A stretch of DNA of 63,058 nt from Anaerolineae bacterium. GTDB lineage: Bacteria > Chloroflexota > Anaerolineae > Aggregatilineales > Phototrophicaceae. Positions 27,000 to 35,330 of this stretch are shown here, in pieces (positions within the stretch are counted from its first letter, which is position 1; each line of letters begins with the position of its first letter). The notes below the pieces were generated by a model. That model saw nothing but the letters and a program-made list of their open reading frames with translations. It had not been told where the DNA came from and ran no database searches. The stretch covers positions 1 through 63,058 of the forward strand of contig JALOOG010000009.1 of NCBI GenBank assembly GCA_025454525.1. The letters run 5' to 3'. Position numbers and translations under genes: made by a program.

Positions 27000-27824
27000 T
27001 TAGGGTTGGCTAACCAGACTCGACCGCTTGTTATATCGGAAATTCATCAGCGGGACGACGCGCTCATCCGGGGTACCGGCCTGTAGGATCACGCCGCCGC
27101 GTTCAACATCCATAAAGTTGTAAAAAGCGGGCGACTCGGTGTTAAATTTATCGCAAATTGACTTCGCGATCCCGTCTAAATCGGGACTATGAGTGAGTAG
27201 GACAAATTCATCATTTAACACACCGACAAAATCATGCGGCGTGCCTTTTTCGCTTACCACTTGCTGGATCACGCGGGCGGCATGTGACATCACTTGATTC
27301 GAGTTCACAAACCCATAGACATCGTTATAGGCGCTGAAGTTATCGATATTAAACGCCAACACTTGTTGATTTTGACGACGGGCGATCTCTTCTTCCACTA
27401 ACGGCCCCGTTGGCAGTCCGGTGCGGGTCTCGTGCAGATTTTCACGAGTGGCTCGGCGAATCGACCCTTGCACCCGTAAACGCAATTCGTCAATGTCAAA
27501 CGGTTTTGTAATATAATCATCTGCGCCCAACTCTAATCCCCGTACCTTACTCGCACGTTCATCGCGTTGGGTGAGGAACAGAATCGGGATATATTTGGTC
27601 ATGGACGTTTGACGCAACCGCAAACAAACATCATACCCGTCCATATAGGGCAACATCACATCTAACAAGATCAAATTAGGGAATTTCGCCCGCGCCATTT
27701 CGATTCCGGCCAGTCCGGTATCTGCGTGCAGCACTTCGTACTTATGGGACGTGAAATACATGATCAGCATTTCCGCCACATCGTGATCGTCTTCAATTAA
27801 CAGCAAACGATTGTTATTCATCAT
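27000..27824 (-). CDS. Response regulator with degenerate GGDEF domain
   Basis: Soluble 274-residue regulator. The receiver domain (residues 1-120) is intact: acidic pocket near D12/D13, phospho-acceptor Asp55, Thr85 and Lys107 (TKPFD). The C-terminal part (about 135-265) resembles a GGDEF domain (AFNIDNFSAYNDVYGF, then VLNDEFVLLTHS), but the active-site loop reads LNDEF (203-207) and the domain is short, so diguanylate cyclase activity is unlikely. It may bind nucleotide or another kinase. GAGGAG precedes tandem ATGs. Forty-five bases downstream of gatC, possibly co-transcribed. Confidence 0.85.
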   Translation of the reverse strand: MMNNNRLLLIEDDHDVAEMLIMYFTSHKYEVLHADTGLAGIEMARAKFPNLILLDVMLPYMDGYDVCLRLRQTSMTKYIPILFLTQRDERASKVRGLELGADDYITKPFDIDELRLRVQGSIRRATRENLHETRTGLPTGPLVEEEIARRQNQQVLAFNIDNFSAYNDVYGFVNSNQVMSHAARVIQQVVSEKGTPHDFVGVLNDEFVLLTHSPDLDGIAKSICDKFNTESPAFYNFMDVERGGVILQAGTPDERVVPLMNFRYNKRSSLVSQP

Positions 27825-27869
27825 GTCATCTCCTCAACCAACAGCCAGATTAGGCCGCTGTGCTGTTTT

Positions 27870-28160
27870 TTATTCGTCTAATACGGCGCTGACCCGGAAT
27901 TGATGATCCTGAGCGTCAGGGGCGTTGGCAATGGCTTGTTCGGGGCTAAGCATCTCCAGCACACGGTCGGCCCGTAGCACATTGCTTAACGGCAAGACCG
28001 AGGCCGTCGGGGCAATCTGGGAGGTGTCTAAGCTTTGCAAGCGCTCAAAGTATTGCAGGATCTTAGAAAGTTGTCCTGCGTACAACGCCACTTCTTCATC
28101 GCTCAACTGAAGTTTAGCCAGTTCCGCGATCGCCCGCACGGTTTCATGTGATAATTCCAT
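27870..28160 (-). CDS. gatC: Glutamyl/aspartyl-tRNA amidotransferase subunit C
   Basis: Small GatC subunit (96 residues) that bridges GatA and GatB in the complex forming Gln-tRNA(Gln) or Asn-tRNA(Asn). Typical opening helix LSHETVRAIAELAKLQLSDEE, then LSKILQYFERLQSLDTSQIAPTA and LRADRV. gatA and gatB are not in this window. Divergent from the TrpC-like gene, with a possible -10 (TACAAT on the minus strand near 28205). Confidence 0.92.
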   Translation of the reverse strand: MELSHETVRAIAELAKLQLSDEEVALYAGQLSKILQYFERLQSLDTSQIAPTASVLPLSNVLRADRVLEMLSPEQAIANAPDAQDHQFRVSAVLDE

Positions 28161-28343
28161 AAGTTTGATCCTATATTCGCTCTCAATTTGCGTGACTGAC
28201 TTTATTGTATAACACGACGCGAGAAAGGCGCTATTATATTACTTGAAACAGCAAACAAAAAACAAACCTTCTTTGCAAGTTTTTACACCCATTTGACCAG
28301 TTTGTCGTTACAATCACTCCCACAGACGGGCCTGAGGTAACAC

Positions 28344-29129
28344 ATGACGGTAGAACGGTTCACCGTGGATACAACAACGATCATCGCGACCAAACGCGAA
28401 AAATTACGCGAACGACAAGCCAAAACACCTACAGCAGCGGTGATCGCCCTGGCTGAGATGCAGATGCGTCCTCGTCCTGTCCTCAACATCGTCACCGGCG
28501 GCGAAACGATCGCGGTGATCGGCGTTGTGGACTATTCCGAAATTTATGATCCGGTCGGCACCGCCCTCCGCTATACCCGTTTAGGGGTGGATGCGGTCGC
28601 TTTTTTCACCGACTCCAGCATTTACGAAAACGGCCTTGAAGACCTGCTCTTGGTCTCTCGCGGGATCAAATCCCCCGTGATCAGCCAAGATTATATCTTA
28701 GATGGTTATCATGTGGCAGAGGCGCGGGCCTCTGGTGCATCCGCCTTGACCCTATATGCCTCCGTGTTGGATCACACCACGTTACGCCGTGTGGTCTCGT
28801 TAACCCAACGTTGGCGTATGACTGCATTGGTACAGGTAGAAAATGAGGCACAAGTTAACTTTGTGCGCTCCCTCAGCCCGCATGTGATCGCGGTGGGCAG
28901 CATCACCGATCACAGCTTTGAGGCGAATTTAGCGTTATTTGAGCGCTTGCGCCCAACGATCCCCTACAACATGAAATGTATGCTTCATTGTACCTTAACC
29001 ACCTTAGATCAAGTGGCCGCAATCTTAAAATTTGGCGTGGATGCGTTGCTGATCCATGAACAGATTTTGACCAACTCAACGCTCACGGATGACCTCTATC
29101 GGATGATCGATCAACACCGTCCGCGTTAA
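28344..29129 (+). CDS. TrpC-like TIM-barrel protein lacking catalytic residues
   Basis: A 261-residue protein with the length, strand/helix order and many structural motifs of indole-3-glycerol-phosphate synthase: SPVISQDYILDGYHVAEARASGASALTL and ALVQVENEAQV. The active site, however, is gone. The IAEVK-type strand reads IAVIGV (56-61), the catalytic Lys in the KDF motif is Gln115 (SQDY), the LVEVH glutamate is Gln164 (LVQVE), the NNR motif reads SITDHS (186-191) and the SES glutamate region reads MLHCTL. It is therefore unlikely to make indole-glycerol phosphate. No other trp gene is nearby. ATG with GAGG upstream; -10 TACAAT at 28309-28314. Confidence 0.8.
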   Translation: MTVERFTVDTTTIIATKREKLRERQAKTPTAAVIALAEMQMRPRPVLNIVTGGETIAVIGVVDYSEIYDPVGTALRYTRLGVDAVAFFTDSSIYENGLEDLLLVSRGIKSPVISQDYILDGYHVAEARASGASALTLYASVLDHTTLRRVVSLTQRWRMTALVQVENEAQVNFVRSLSPHVIAVGSITDHSFEANLALFERLRPTIPYNMKCMLHCTLTTLDQVAAILKFGVDALLIHEQILTNSTLTDDLYRMIDQHRPR

Positions 29130-29213
29130 ATCCGGTTTAAATTTGGTGACTTTCGTCTGGTGATTCGTTACTATTTTTGTGTGTTCGGTGTACCTGTCTT
29201 GGGGATGAAACAC

Positions 29214-31685
29214 ATGAAAAAATCTTTATTGCCAATACTCTTGTTACTTTGTCTGTTTCCGGCGGTGGTTTGGATGCAATCCAACACCCCCACACCACGT
29301 CTTGAAATTACCGGGGTGAATCCCACCGATTTACCAACCGCGATCATTACCGCCAATGTCTTTGATCCGTTAGGACAACCGCTACAGGGACTCACCCTCG
29401 CTGATTTTCGTCTTTCCGGGGCCCTCTCGGAAGTCGGTGAGATCGTCCGCGTCGAAAATGTATCAGACGATAACCTCTCGTTTGCCGTCGTTTTGGTGAT
29501 CGATACCAGTAGTAGCATGGCTGGACTCCCGATTGAACGGGCTAAAGCGGCCGCAACTGCCTTTGTCAACAGCATCGGTGAAAATGACCCCGTAGCGATC
29601 ATCACTTTTGACACCGAGACGCGCCTTGTCCAAGATTACACCACGGACAAACAAATCCTTTTAGACACGATCGCCAATTTACGTTTTGGTGGACAAACCG
29701 ATCTGTATAATGCCGCCGTAGAAGGTATCCTCAAGGCGGCCGAAGCTCCCACCCCCCGCCGTGCGATGATCCTGTTGAGTGACGGCGCACAATTTGGAGA
29801 CGGGGAAACCTTGCGCGAAGCGGCCGGCGCTGAAGCAGCGGTGCGCGGTGTTCCGATCTACACGATCGGGTTAGGTTATGGCACGGATCGCACCTATCTA
29901 CAAGAGCTTTCGGCTGCGACCAATGCCCGCAATTACGAATCCCCCACCCCCGATCAACTCACCGACATTTACAGCCAATTAGCCTCCTTATTCCGTAGCC
30001 AATACGTGCTAACCCTCAATGTCCCTGTCCCGTTAGACGGCACTGTCTATGAATTTGGCTTGCAAGCGGTGACTCCCTTTGGGGATACCGCGATCATGAC
30101 ATCCACCTTACGCGCTCCGATCCCCGTGCCGTTGATCACCTTTGAGAATCCTCCCACAACGCCGATCGGTGATCTCACCACGATCACTGCCACGATCCGC
30201 GCCGATGATGAAACCACCTTGACCGCGGCCCGGTTAGGTGATGCCCCGTTGGAAGGCCCATTTGAAGTGATCGAGTCCGATCAAATGGGCTTAACGTATC
30301 GTTGGCAAGCGTCGATCGATCCGTTTGTGTCACCGCCGGGTGAGACGACGCTTCGTTTGACGGTCACGGATGCGACAGGTGACACCGTAAGCGTCGATCA
30401 ACCGATCACGATTGCCGCCTTGCCGGCCCGTGCCACGATCGCGCCGGATCTTGCGAGTCTGGGTGAGATCGATACACCTGTCATCGTGACTGTCACGGTA
30501 GAAGAACAGACTCCAACCGATAGTGTGACGTTTGCGGTAGACGGTGAAACGATGTTCACCACTGACTCCGCGCCATTTGAATTTATGATCGTACCAGAGG
30601 ACTATAGCGCGGGTGAACATCAATTAACGATCACCCTGACCAGTGAGAGCGGCGCAACCGTTGATCTTGATCAAACCTTCACGATCGCGGTATTGCCAAG
30701 CGCGACTCCCACGCCCACAGATACTTTTACACCGACGGCCACCCTGACACCGACTCCGACAGCGACTCCCACGGCTACCATTGACTTTGCCGCTACGGAT
30801 CGCGCTGCCACTTTGAGCGCCCAAGTCACCTTAGACGCGCAAGCAACCGTTGACACACAAACCGCGTTAGATCAACAAGCGACGATCGACGCTCAAATCG
30901 TGTTAGAACAACAAGCAACCGTTGACGCGCAAGCAACCCTAGATCAACAAGCGACAATCGATGCTCAAGCGATTTTAGATCAACAAGCAACCGTTGACGC
31001 GCAAGCGACCCTAGATCAACAAGCGACGATCGATGCTCAAGCGATGTTAGATCAACAAGCGACGATTGACGCACAAGCGACCCTAGATCAACAAGCAACT
31101 GTTGACGCACAAGCGACAATTAAGGCAGAAGCGACCAACAGTATACGCATACGGCAAACGTCCACCGCCTTAAGCATGACGCTCCAAGGGGTACCTCAAG
31201 CGACCGTGATCCCCCCAACCTTCACACCCACTCGGACGCGGACTCCATTGCCAACTGCTACACTGACTCAAACCCCGTTACCGACAAACACCAATACCGC
31301 AACCTTAACTAGGACTCCCCGTCCAACCGCCACACAAACCGCGACTCCTGAACCGAGTCCCACGTCAACGAATACGGCGACTCCCGAACCGAGTCCGACG
31401 ATCACCGAGACCCTAACGCCTGAACCGACTCCAACGGTAACAGAAACCGCCATACCGACGTTGACCTTTACCCCAACGATCGATCAGACTTTAGTTGCCC
31501 AAGCCGCCCAAACACAAACTGCAACCTTTGATCCCACCTCAACACCCGTCACGATCCTTGAAGTGGGTAGCCCTGAACCTGACTCCACCAACACCTTGTT
31601 ACCGATCATCGTGGCCCTTTGTGTTGGGGTGCCATTGCTGTTCTTGTTGCTATTTTTGTTCCGACGGCGCAATCGTCAACCCTAA
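29214..31685 (+). CDS. vWA-domain surface protein with hexapeptide stalk
   Basis: An 823-residue membrane protein: signal peptide (1-25), von Willebrand A domain (about 90-270) with the MIDAS Asp97 in DTSSSM and LLSDGAQ later, two Ig-like regions, 17 consecutive hexapeptides of the form T-[LIV]-D-x-Q-A (residues 539-640), a Thr/Pro/Glu-rich linker, and a C-terminal membrane helix ending RRRNRQP. The topology places the vWA domain outside, on a long stalk. The ATG at 29214 has GGGG nine bases upstream and begins a clean signal peptide; earlier in-frame starts add an unlikely extension. Probably an adhesion or ligand-binding protein. Own hairpin terminator. Confidence 0.85.
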   Translation: MKKSLLPILLLLCLFPAVVWMQSNTPTPRLEITGVNPTDLPTAIITANVFDPLGQPLQGLTLADFRLSGALSEVGEIVRVENVSDDNLSFAVVLVIDTSSSMAGLPIERAKAAATAFVNSIGENDPVAIITFDTETRLVQDYTTDKQILLDTIANLRFGGQTDLYNAAVEGILKAAEAPTPRRAMILLSDGAQFGDGETLREAAGAEAAVRGVPIYTIGLGYGTDRTYLQELSAATNARNYESPTPDQLTDIYSQLASLFRSQYVLTLNVPVPLDGTVYEFGLQAVTPFGDTAIMTSTLRAPIPVPLITFENPPTTPIGDLTTITATIRADDETTLTAARLGDAPLEGPFEVIESDQMGLTYRWQASIDPFVSPPGETTLRLTVTDATGDTVSVDQPITIAALPARATIAPDLASLGEIDTPVIVTVTVEEQTPTDSVTFAVDGETMFTTDSAPFEFMIVPEDYSAGEHQLTITLTSESGATVDLDQTFTIAVLPSATPTPTDTFTPTATLTPTPTATPTATIDFAATDRAATLSAQVTLDAQATVDTQTALDQQATIDAQIVLEQQATVDAQATLDQQATIDAQAILDQQATVDAQATLDQQATIDAQAMLDQQATIDAQATLDQQATVDAQATIKAEATNSIRIRQTSTALSMTLQGVPQATVIPPTFTPTRTRTPLPTATLTQTPLPTNTNTATLTRTPRPTATQTATPEPSPTSTNTATPEPSPTITETLTPEPTPTVTETAIPTLTFTPTIDQTLVAQAAQTQTATFDPTSTPVTILEVGSPEPDSTNTLLPIIVALCVGVPLLFLLLFLFRRRNRQP
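30828..31133 (+). repeat. Tandem hexapeptide-coding repeat in vWA protein
   Basis: Seventeen six-codon units encoding T-[LIV]-D-x-Q-A variants, most in alternating pairs LDQQAT and IDAQAT (36-base double units). Codons are largely identical between units, a sign of recent expansion or conversion; the number of units may differ between strains. Confidence 0.85.
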
Positions 31686-31694
31686 GCGATCCGA

Positions 31695-31731
31695 ATCTAC
31701 GGGCATGACCCTAGCGTGATGCCCCGTAGAT
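31695..31731 (+). terminator. Terminator of vWA gene
   Basis: ATCTACGGGCAT (31695-31706) pairs with ATGCCCCGTAGAT (31719-31731) with one bulged base, 10 bases after the stop at 31685. GAATCTTTG follows. Confidence 0.65.
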
Positions 31732-31747
31732 GAATCTTTGCTGATAA

Positions 31748-31778
31748 TTGCCGGGCCGGTACGGGTTGGCATTATAAT
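31748..31778 (+). promoter_or_regulatory. Promoter of the thiolase gene
   Basis: TTGCCG (31748-31753), 19-base spacer, perfect TATAAT (31773-31778), 40 bases before the ATG at 31818. Confidence 0.6.
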
Positions 31779-31817
31779 CAAATCATCAGTAGATTAAATT
31801 TTTTGGAGCTTTTAACC

Positions 31818-32972
31818 ATGGCGGAAGTAGTGATTATTGATGCAGTACGGACAGCCCTTGGCCGGCGCGGCGGGTGGCTGCGTGAGGTGCATCCGGTTCG
31901 TTTAGGATCGTATGTGTTATGTGAAGTGCTATCCCGTGCCAATTTAAATCCGGATTTGATCGATCATGTGGTGATGGGATGTGTCAGCCAAGTGGCCGAT
32001 CAAACCTTCAACCTTGCGCGCAATGTGGTTTTAGACGCGCAACTCCCGATCCAGATCCCAGCGACCACGATCGATTTTCAATGTGGGTCAAGTCAAACGG
32101 CGGTGCATTTTGGTGCGGCGATGATCGCGTCTGGTCAAGCCGATGTGGTGATCGCGGGCGGGGTAGAGAGTATGACCCGCGTTCCGATGGGCGCAAGCCT
32201 CGCACAGGGTCAACCTTTCACCGATCGCATGATGCAAGATTATAACCTCATCCCACAAGGCATCGCCGCCGATGAGATCGCCGAAAAATGGGGGATCACC
32301 CGTGAGGAAGTTGATCAAATCGGTTATCAAAGTCACTTGAAAGCGGCTAAGGCTGCTCAAAATGGCACATTCGCCCGTGAGATTTTGCCCATTGAAGGCC
32401 ATGATGAGCAGGGTAATCCGATGTTAATCACCCATGATCAAGGCATTCGCCCGAATGTTGATCCGGCGAAAATGGCCACACTTCAAGCCGCGTTTACCGC
32501 TAACGGTGTGACCACGGCCGGAAATAGCAGTCAGATCAGCGATGGGGCGGCCGCACTCTTATTGATGACTGCCGAAAAGGCCCAAGCACTTGGCTTAAAA
32601 CCCCGCGCCCGCATCGTAGCAACCACCACTATCGGGAGCGATCCGCATCTGATGTTAACCGGGCCGATTGCCGCGACTCAAAAAGTCCTTAGCCGTGCCG
32701 GACTCCGCTTGGAGGACATCGATCTATTTGAGGTAAATGAGGCTTTTGCCGCTGTGATCGGCATGTGGCAACGTGAGATCCAACCGGATATGAATAAGGT
32801 CAATGTGCATGGCGGCGCGATCGCCTTAGGGCATCCCTTAGGGGCATCTGGGGCGCGTTTGATGACCACTTTGTTGAATGCGCTAGAGACCCACGATAAA
32901 CGCTATGGCTTGCAAACGATGTGCTGTGGCGGTGGTATGGGTACCGGCACGATCATCGAACGCCTCTCCTAA
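31818..32972 (+). CDS. Acetyl-CoA acetyltransferase (thiolase)
   Basis: Thiolase of 384 residues catalysing acyl-CoA thiolysis or acetoacetyl-CoA formation. Catalytic residues are present: the nucleophilic Cys in DFQCGSSQTA (about residue 89), the His in VHGGAIALGHPLGASGAR and the second Cys in MCCGGGMGTG near the C-terminus. The ATG at 31818, with TTGGAG eight bases upstream, gives the usual MAEVVIIDAVRTALG start; an upstream TTG at 31803 is inside the ribosome site. May act with the acyl-CoA dehydrogenase at 898. Its end overlaps the convergent anti-sigma gene by four bases. Confidence 0.93.
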   Translation: MAEVVIIDAVRTALGRRGGWLREVHPVRLGSYVLCEVLSRANLNPDLIDHVVMGCVSQVADQTFNLARNVVLDAQLPIQIPATTIDFQCGSSQTAVHFGAAMIASGQADVVIAGGVESMTRVPMGASLAQGQPFTDRMMQDYNLIPQGIAADEIAEKWGITREEVDQIGYQSHLKAAKAAQNGTFAREILPIEGHDEQGNPMLITHDQGIRPNVDPAKMATLQAAFTANGVTTAGNSSQISDGAAALLLMTAEKAQALGLKPRARIVATTTIGSDPHLMLTGPIAATQKVLSRAGLRLEDIDLFEVNEAFAAVIGMWQREIQPDMNKVNVHGGAIALGHPLGASGARLMTTLLNALETHDKRYGLQTMCCGGGMGTGTIIERLS

Positions 32973-33700
32973 CGTCTGGGGTAAATGGGGGGCGGCTGAT
33001 ACAGCGCTCCCCGCGCCAACGCATGATCTTGATCGGCGATCGTGGCATAGCGATAATTTCGCATCAATTCCGGGGCTTGGAACACCAATAAACCATCCCC
33101 TTCGCCGTCCACCAAGATCACCCCGGCGTTCACGCGCTCTTCTTCACGCCATAACCACAATTGATAGCGCCCGTGTCCTATCGGAAAATCCTCTAGATAC
33201 ACCATGCCAATCGTCGCATCCGGATCACAGATCAACACGGCTTGATACGTCGTATCGGTGTCCAAAGGCCGCAGCGGAAAACTAACGGTGCGTTCTTGCG
33301 CGATTGCCCGAAGCAAGGTGACCGGGGTAGAGGCGCTCTGTTCCATCATCAATAACACCATGCGGAGGCTGATCAGCAAGACGATGATCGCGGCCGCGGC
33401 AATTCCGATCGTGATCCAATCGCGATTCGATGAAGAGGTGGCTATGGTCGGTTGATCGGCGGTGCGTTGGAGCAAGCGTTCGCGCATGTGAGGCGGGAGG
33501 GGCATTTGCGGCACACTATACAATAGCGCCTCGCCAATTTCGCGATAGGCTTTGAGATCTGCGCTGGCATCGGGACACAGCGGTAACAATTCCTGCACGA
33601 TCGCGGATTCTTCAGGGGTGGTGAGCCTTAGTGCATAAGCAGGCAACAGATCGCTCAACTGTTCACAATCGTTTGGTTTCACTCCGTTGTTGGCGTTCAT
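32969..33700 (-). CDS. RskA-type anti-sigma factor
   Basis: A 243-residue single-pass membrane protein. The N-terminal cytoplasmic part (DCEQLSDLLPAYALRLTTPEESAIVQELL) matches the zinc-less anti-sigma domain of RskA-type proteins; a membrane helix lies at about 95-117, and the exported part (about 120-240) has the RskA beta fold (YQAVLICDPDATIGMVYLEDFP). It should sequester the ECF factor encoded 17 bases upstream until regulated proteolysis. Same operon, downstream of sigma as usual for this pair. Confidence 0.85.
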   Translation of the reverse strand: MNANNGVKPNDCEQLSDLLPAYALRLTTPEESAIVQELLPLCPDASADLKAYREIGEALLYSVPQMPLPPHMRERLLQRTADQPTIATSSSNRDWITIGIAAAAIIVLLISLRMVLLMMEQSASTPVTLLRAIAQERTVSFPLRPLDTDTTYQAVLICDPDATIGMVYLEDFPIGHGRYQLWLWREEERVNAGVILVDGEGDGLLVFQAPELMRNYRYATIADQDHALARGALYQPPPIYPRR

Positions 33701-33717
33701 AACACCTTCTTATCTGG

Positions 33718-34254
33718 TCAATCGGTGAGTTGACGATGTGCATTTTGCCATTGCGTTTTGAGCTTTTGCAGGCCCATACGAATCCGCGCTTTGACCGTCC
33801 CCAAGGGTAAGTTGAGCTGCTGTGCGAGTTGGCTATGCGTGAACCCCTCAAAAAAGGCCATCTCAATACATTCTGCTTGTTCCGGTGGTAATCGTCGCAT
33901 CAACTCCCGTAAGAGTTGACCATCGCGAAACGGCAGCTCATCTTCGGCGATCTGCTCATCGTGTAACTCCCCGTGTGCGATCCATTGTTTTCGCTCATGT
34001 CGTAAACGATCGATCGCGGTGTAGCGCGCTACCGTCAATAACCAACTTAAAAACTCACCTTTGCGCGCATCCCATCGCGCCGCTTGTCGCCACACCTTTA
34101 AGAAGGTGTCTTGGGTGGCTTCTTCTGCTAACACTGTGTTTTGAAGCACCCGATAGGTGAGACTATACACAGGTTTAGCATAGCGATCGTAGAGTTGCGC
34201 TAGGGCTTGTTGATCTTGTTGTTCGATCCGCCGTAGTAGTTCAATATCGGACAT
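33718..34254 (-). CDS. ECF RNA polymerase sigma factor
   Basis: Extracytoplasmic-function sigma factor of 178 residues. Region 2 is at about 20-85 (LYDRYAKPVYSLTYRVL, EEATQDTFLKVWRQA, GEFLSWLLTVARYTAIDRLR) and region 4 at about 115-165 (LPPEQAECIEMAFFEGFTHSQLA, LPLGTVKARIRMGLQKLK). The pairing with a RskA anti-sigma points to the SigK-like ECF type. It probably controls its own promoter, which would lie in the 311-base region upstream. Confidence 0.92.
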   Translation of the reverse strand: MSDIELLRRIEQQDQQALAQLYDRYAKPVYSLTYRVLQNTVLAEEATQDTFLKVWRQAARWDARKGEFLSWLLTVARYTAIDRLRHERKQWIAHGELHDEQIAEDELPFRDGQLLRELMRRLPPEQAECIEMAFFEGFTHSQLAQQLNLPLGTVKARIRMGLQKLKTQWQNAHRQLTD

Positions 34255-34379
34255 CTTTAAGCGTCTCTGGACTCATAGATAACAACGATGATAACACGAT
34301 CTGGATGTGTTGAAAACTTCGTATAGTTGTTTCACAATCGAAACGTTTAATCGAAAGTTTGTCCAGAAAAAGCCGATTT

Positions 34380-34408
34380 TATCCCAACTTTATCCCAAAC
34401 TTGGGATA
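34380..34408. promoter_or_regulatory. TATCCCAA direct and inverted repeats, possible operator
   Basis: TATCCCAAC at 34380-34388 is followed by the perfect palindrome TATCCCAA-AC-TTGGGATA at 34391-34408. Three copies of one half-site within 29 bases suggest cooperative binding of a dimeric regulator between the divergent sigma and sirtuin genes. The regulator is unknown. Confidence 0.45.
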
Positions 34409-34531
34409 TATCTGCACCAATACCCTTATCCCTTTAAATTTTGAGATTCACGAAGTTTAAATCACCATGCTTTATCCACTACATTCAGCCTTCCCAAGCG
34501 GTAATTATTCTCAATGATGGACGTTGGCTTA

Positions 34532-34540
34532 TGCTATAAT
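34532..34540 (+). promoter_or_regulatory. Extended -10 promoter for the sirtuin gene
   Basis: TGCTATAAT, 26 bases before the ATG at 34566. Identical to the nonamers upstream of ftsK and the acyl-CoA dehydrogenase gene. Confidence 0.6.
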
Positions 34541-34565
34541 CGCTGCTAGGGGAGTGAGGCAATCT

Positions 34566-35330
34566 ATGATGATTCAGATTAAACAAACCGCTCAACTCTT
34601 GCGAAACTGTCGTAGATTGGTGGTCTTGACAGGCGCGGGGGTGAGCAAAGAGTCGGGAGTCCCAACTTTTCGCGATGCCATGGATGGCTTGTGGGCCCAA
34701 TTCGACCCCGCGCAATTGGCAACGCCGCAAGCATTCCAAGCGCATCCTAAGCGTGTCTGGGATTGGTACGAATATCGACGAGATTTGGTTCGACAAGCAC
34801 ACCCGAATCCGGGTCATTTTGCCTTAGCAGAATTAGAGCGGCGCGTCCCTCAATTTATCCTCGTGACACAAAATGTCGATGATCTACATGAACAGGCCGG
34901 AAGTCAACGTATTCTGCATTTACATGGCAAAATCGCCCAAAACAAATGTTTTTTTAACTGTCAGGGTGATCCGACACTGATCGATCTTGATCGATCCCAA
35001 TCTGCATGGATCGACGGCGTTCCCGCTTGCCCTCATTGTGGGCGTTGGGTGCGGCCGGATGTCGTCTGGTTCGGAGAGGTGTTACCGTTAGACATTTTAC
35101 ATGAGGCGGCCGAGGCCTCTCGCGATTGTGATCTGATGTTGGTAATTGGTACGGCCGGACTCGTTGACCCCGCCGGAAGTTTGCCAAGGGTAGCTAAACA
35201 AGCGGGCGCACAAGTGATCGAGATCAACCCAGATCATTCGGCGATCACCCGTTATGCGGACATCAAAATTGATGGGCCGTCTGGTGAGGTTATGCCCGCT
35301 GTGATCAAGGCGATGGATCATGCGAGGTAA
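34566..35330 (+). CDS. NAD-dependent protein deacylase (sirtuin)
   Basis: Sir2-family enzyme of 254 residues, removing acyl groups from lysines with NAD. GAGVSKESGVPTFR (23-36) and TQNVDDLH (101-108) bind NAD; His120 in LHG is the catalytic base. The zinc site is four Cys at 128, 132, 155 and 158 (CFFNC ... CPHC). The ATG at 34566 has GAGG six bases upstream and omits an unlikely 14-residue extension. It overlaps the next gene by 11 bases, so the two are probably coupled. Could reverse acetylation of metabolic enzymes such as acetyl-CoA-linked ones. Confidence 0.93.
   Translation: MMIQIKQTAQLLRNCRRLVVLTGAGVSKESGVPTFRDAMDGLWAQFDPAQLATPQAFQAHPKRVWDWYEYRRDLVRQAHPNPGHFALAELERRVPQFILVTQNVDDLHEQAGSQRILHLHGKIAQNKCFFNCQGDPTLIDLDRSQSAWIDGVPACPHCGRWVRPDVVWFGEVLPLDILHEAAEASRDCDLMLVIGTAGLVDPAGSLPRVAKQAGAQVIEINPDHSAITRYADIKIDGPSGEVMPAVIKAMDHAR

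Larger units (their letters stand above)
34255..34565. other. 311-bp divergent intergenic region, sigma operon/sirtuin
   Basis: AT-rich region between the ECF sigma gene (minus) and the sirtuin gene (plus). It holds a TATCCCAA repeat/palindrome (34380-34408) and an extended -10 for the sirtuin (34532-34540). No open frame or RNA gene could be supported. The autoregulated ECF promoter expected here could not be identified with confidence. Confidence 0.6.

Noticed and set aside
30828-31133. Regular 36-base periodicity that could look like a CRISPR array
   Set aside because: There are no unique spacers; the whole stretch is in frame within the vWA protein and encodes hexapeptides.
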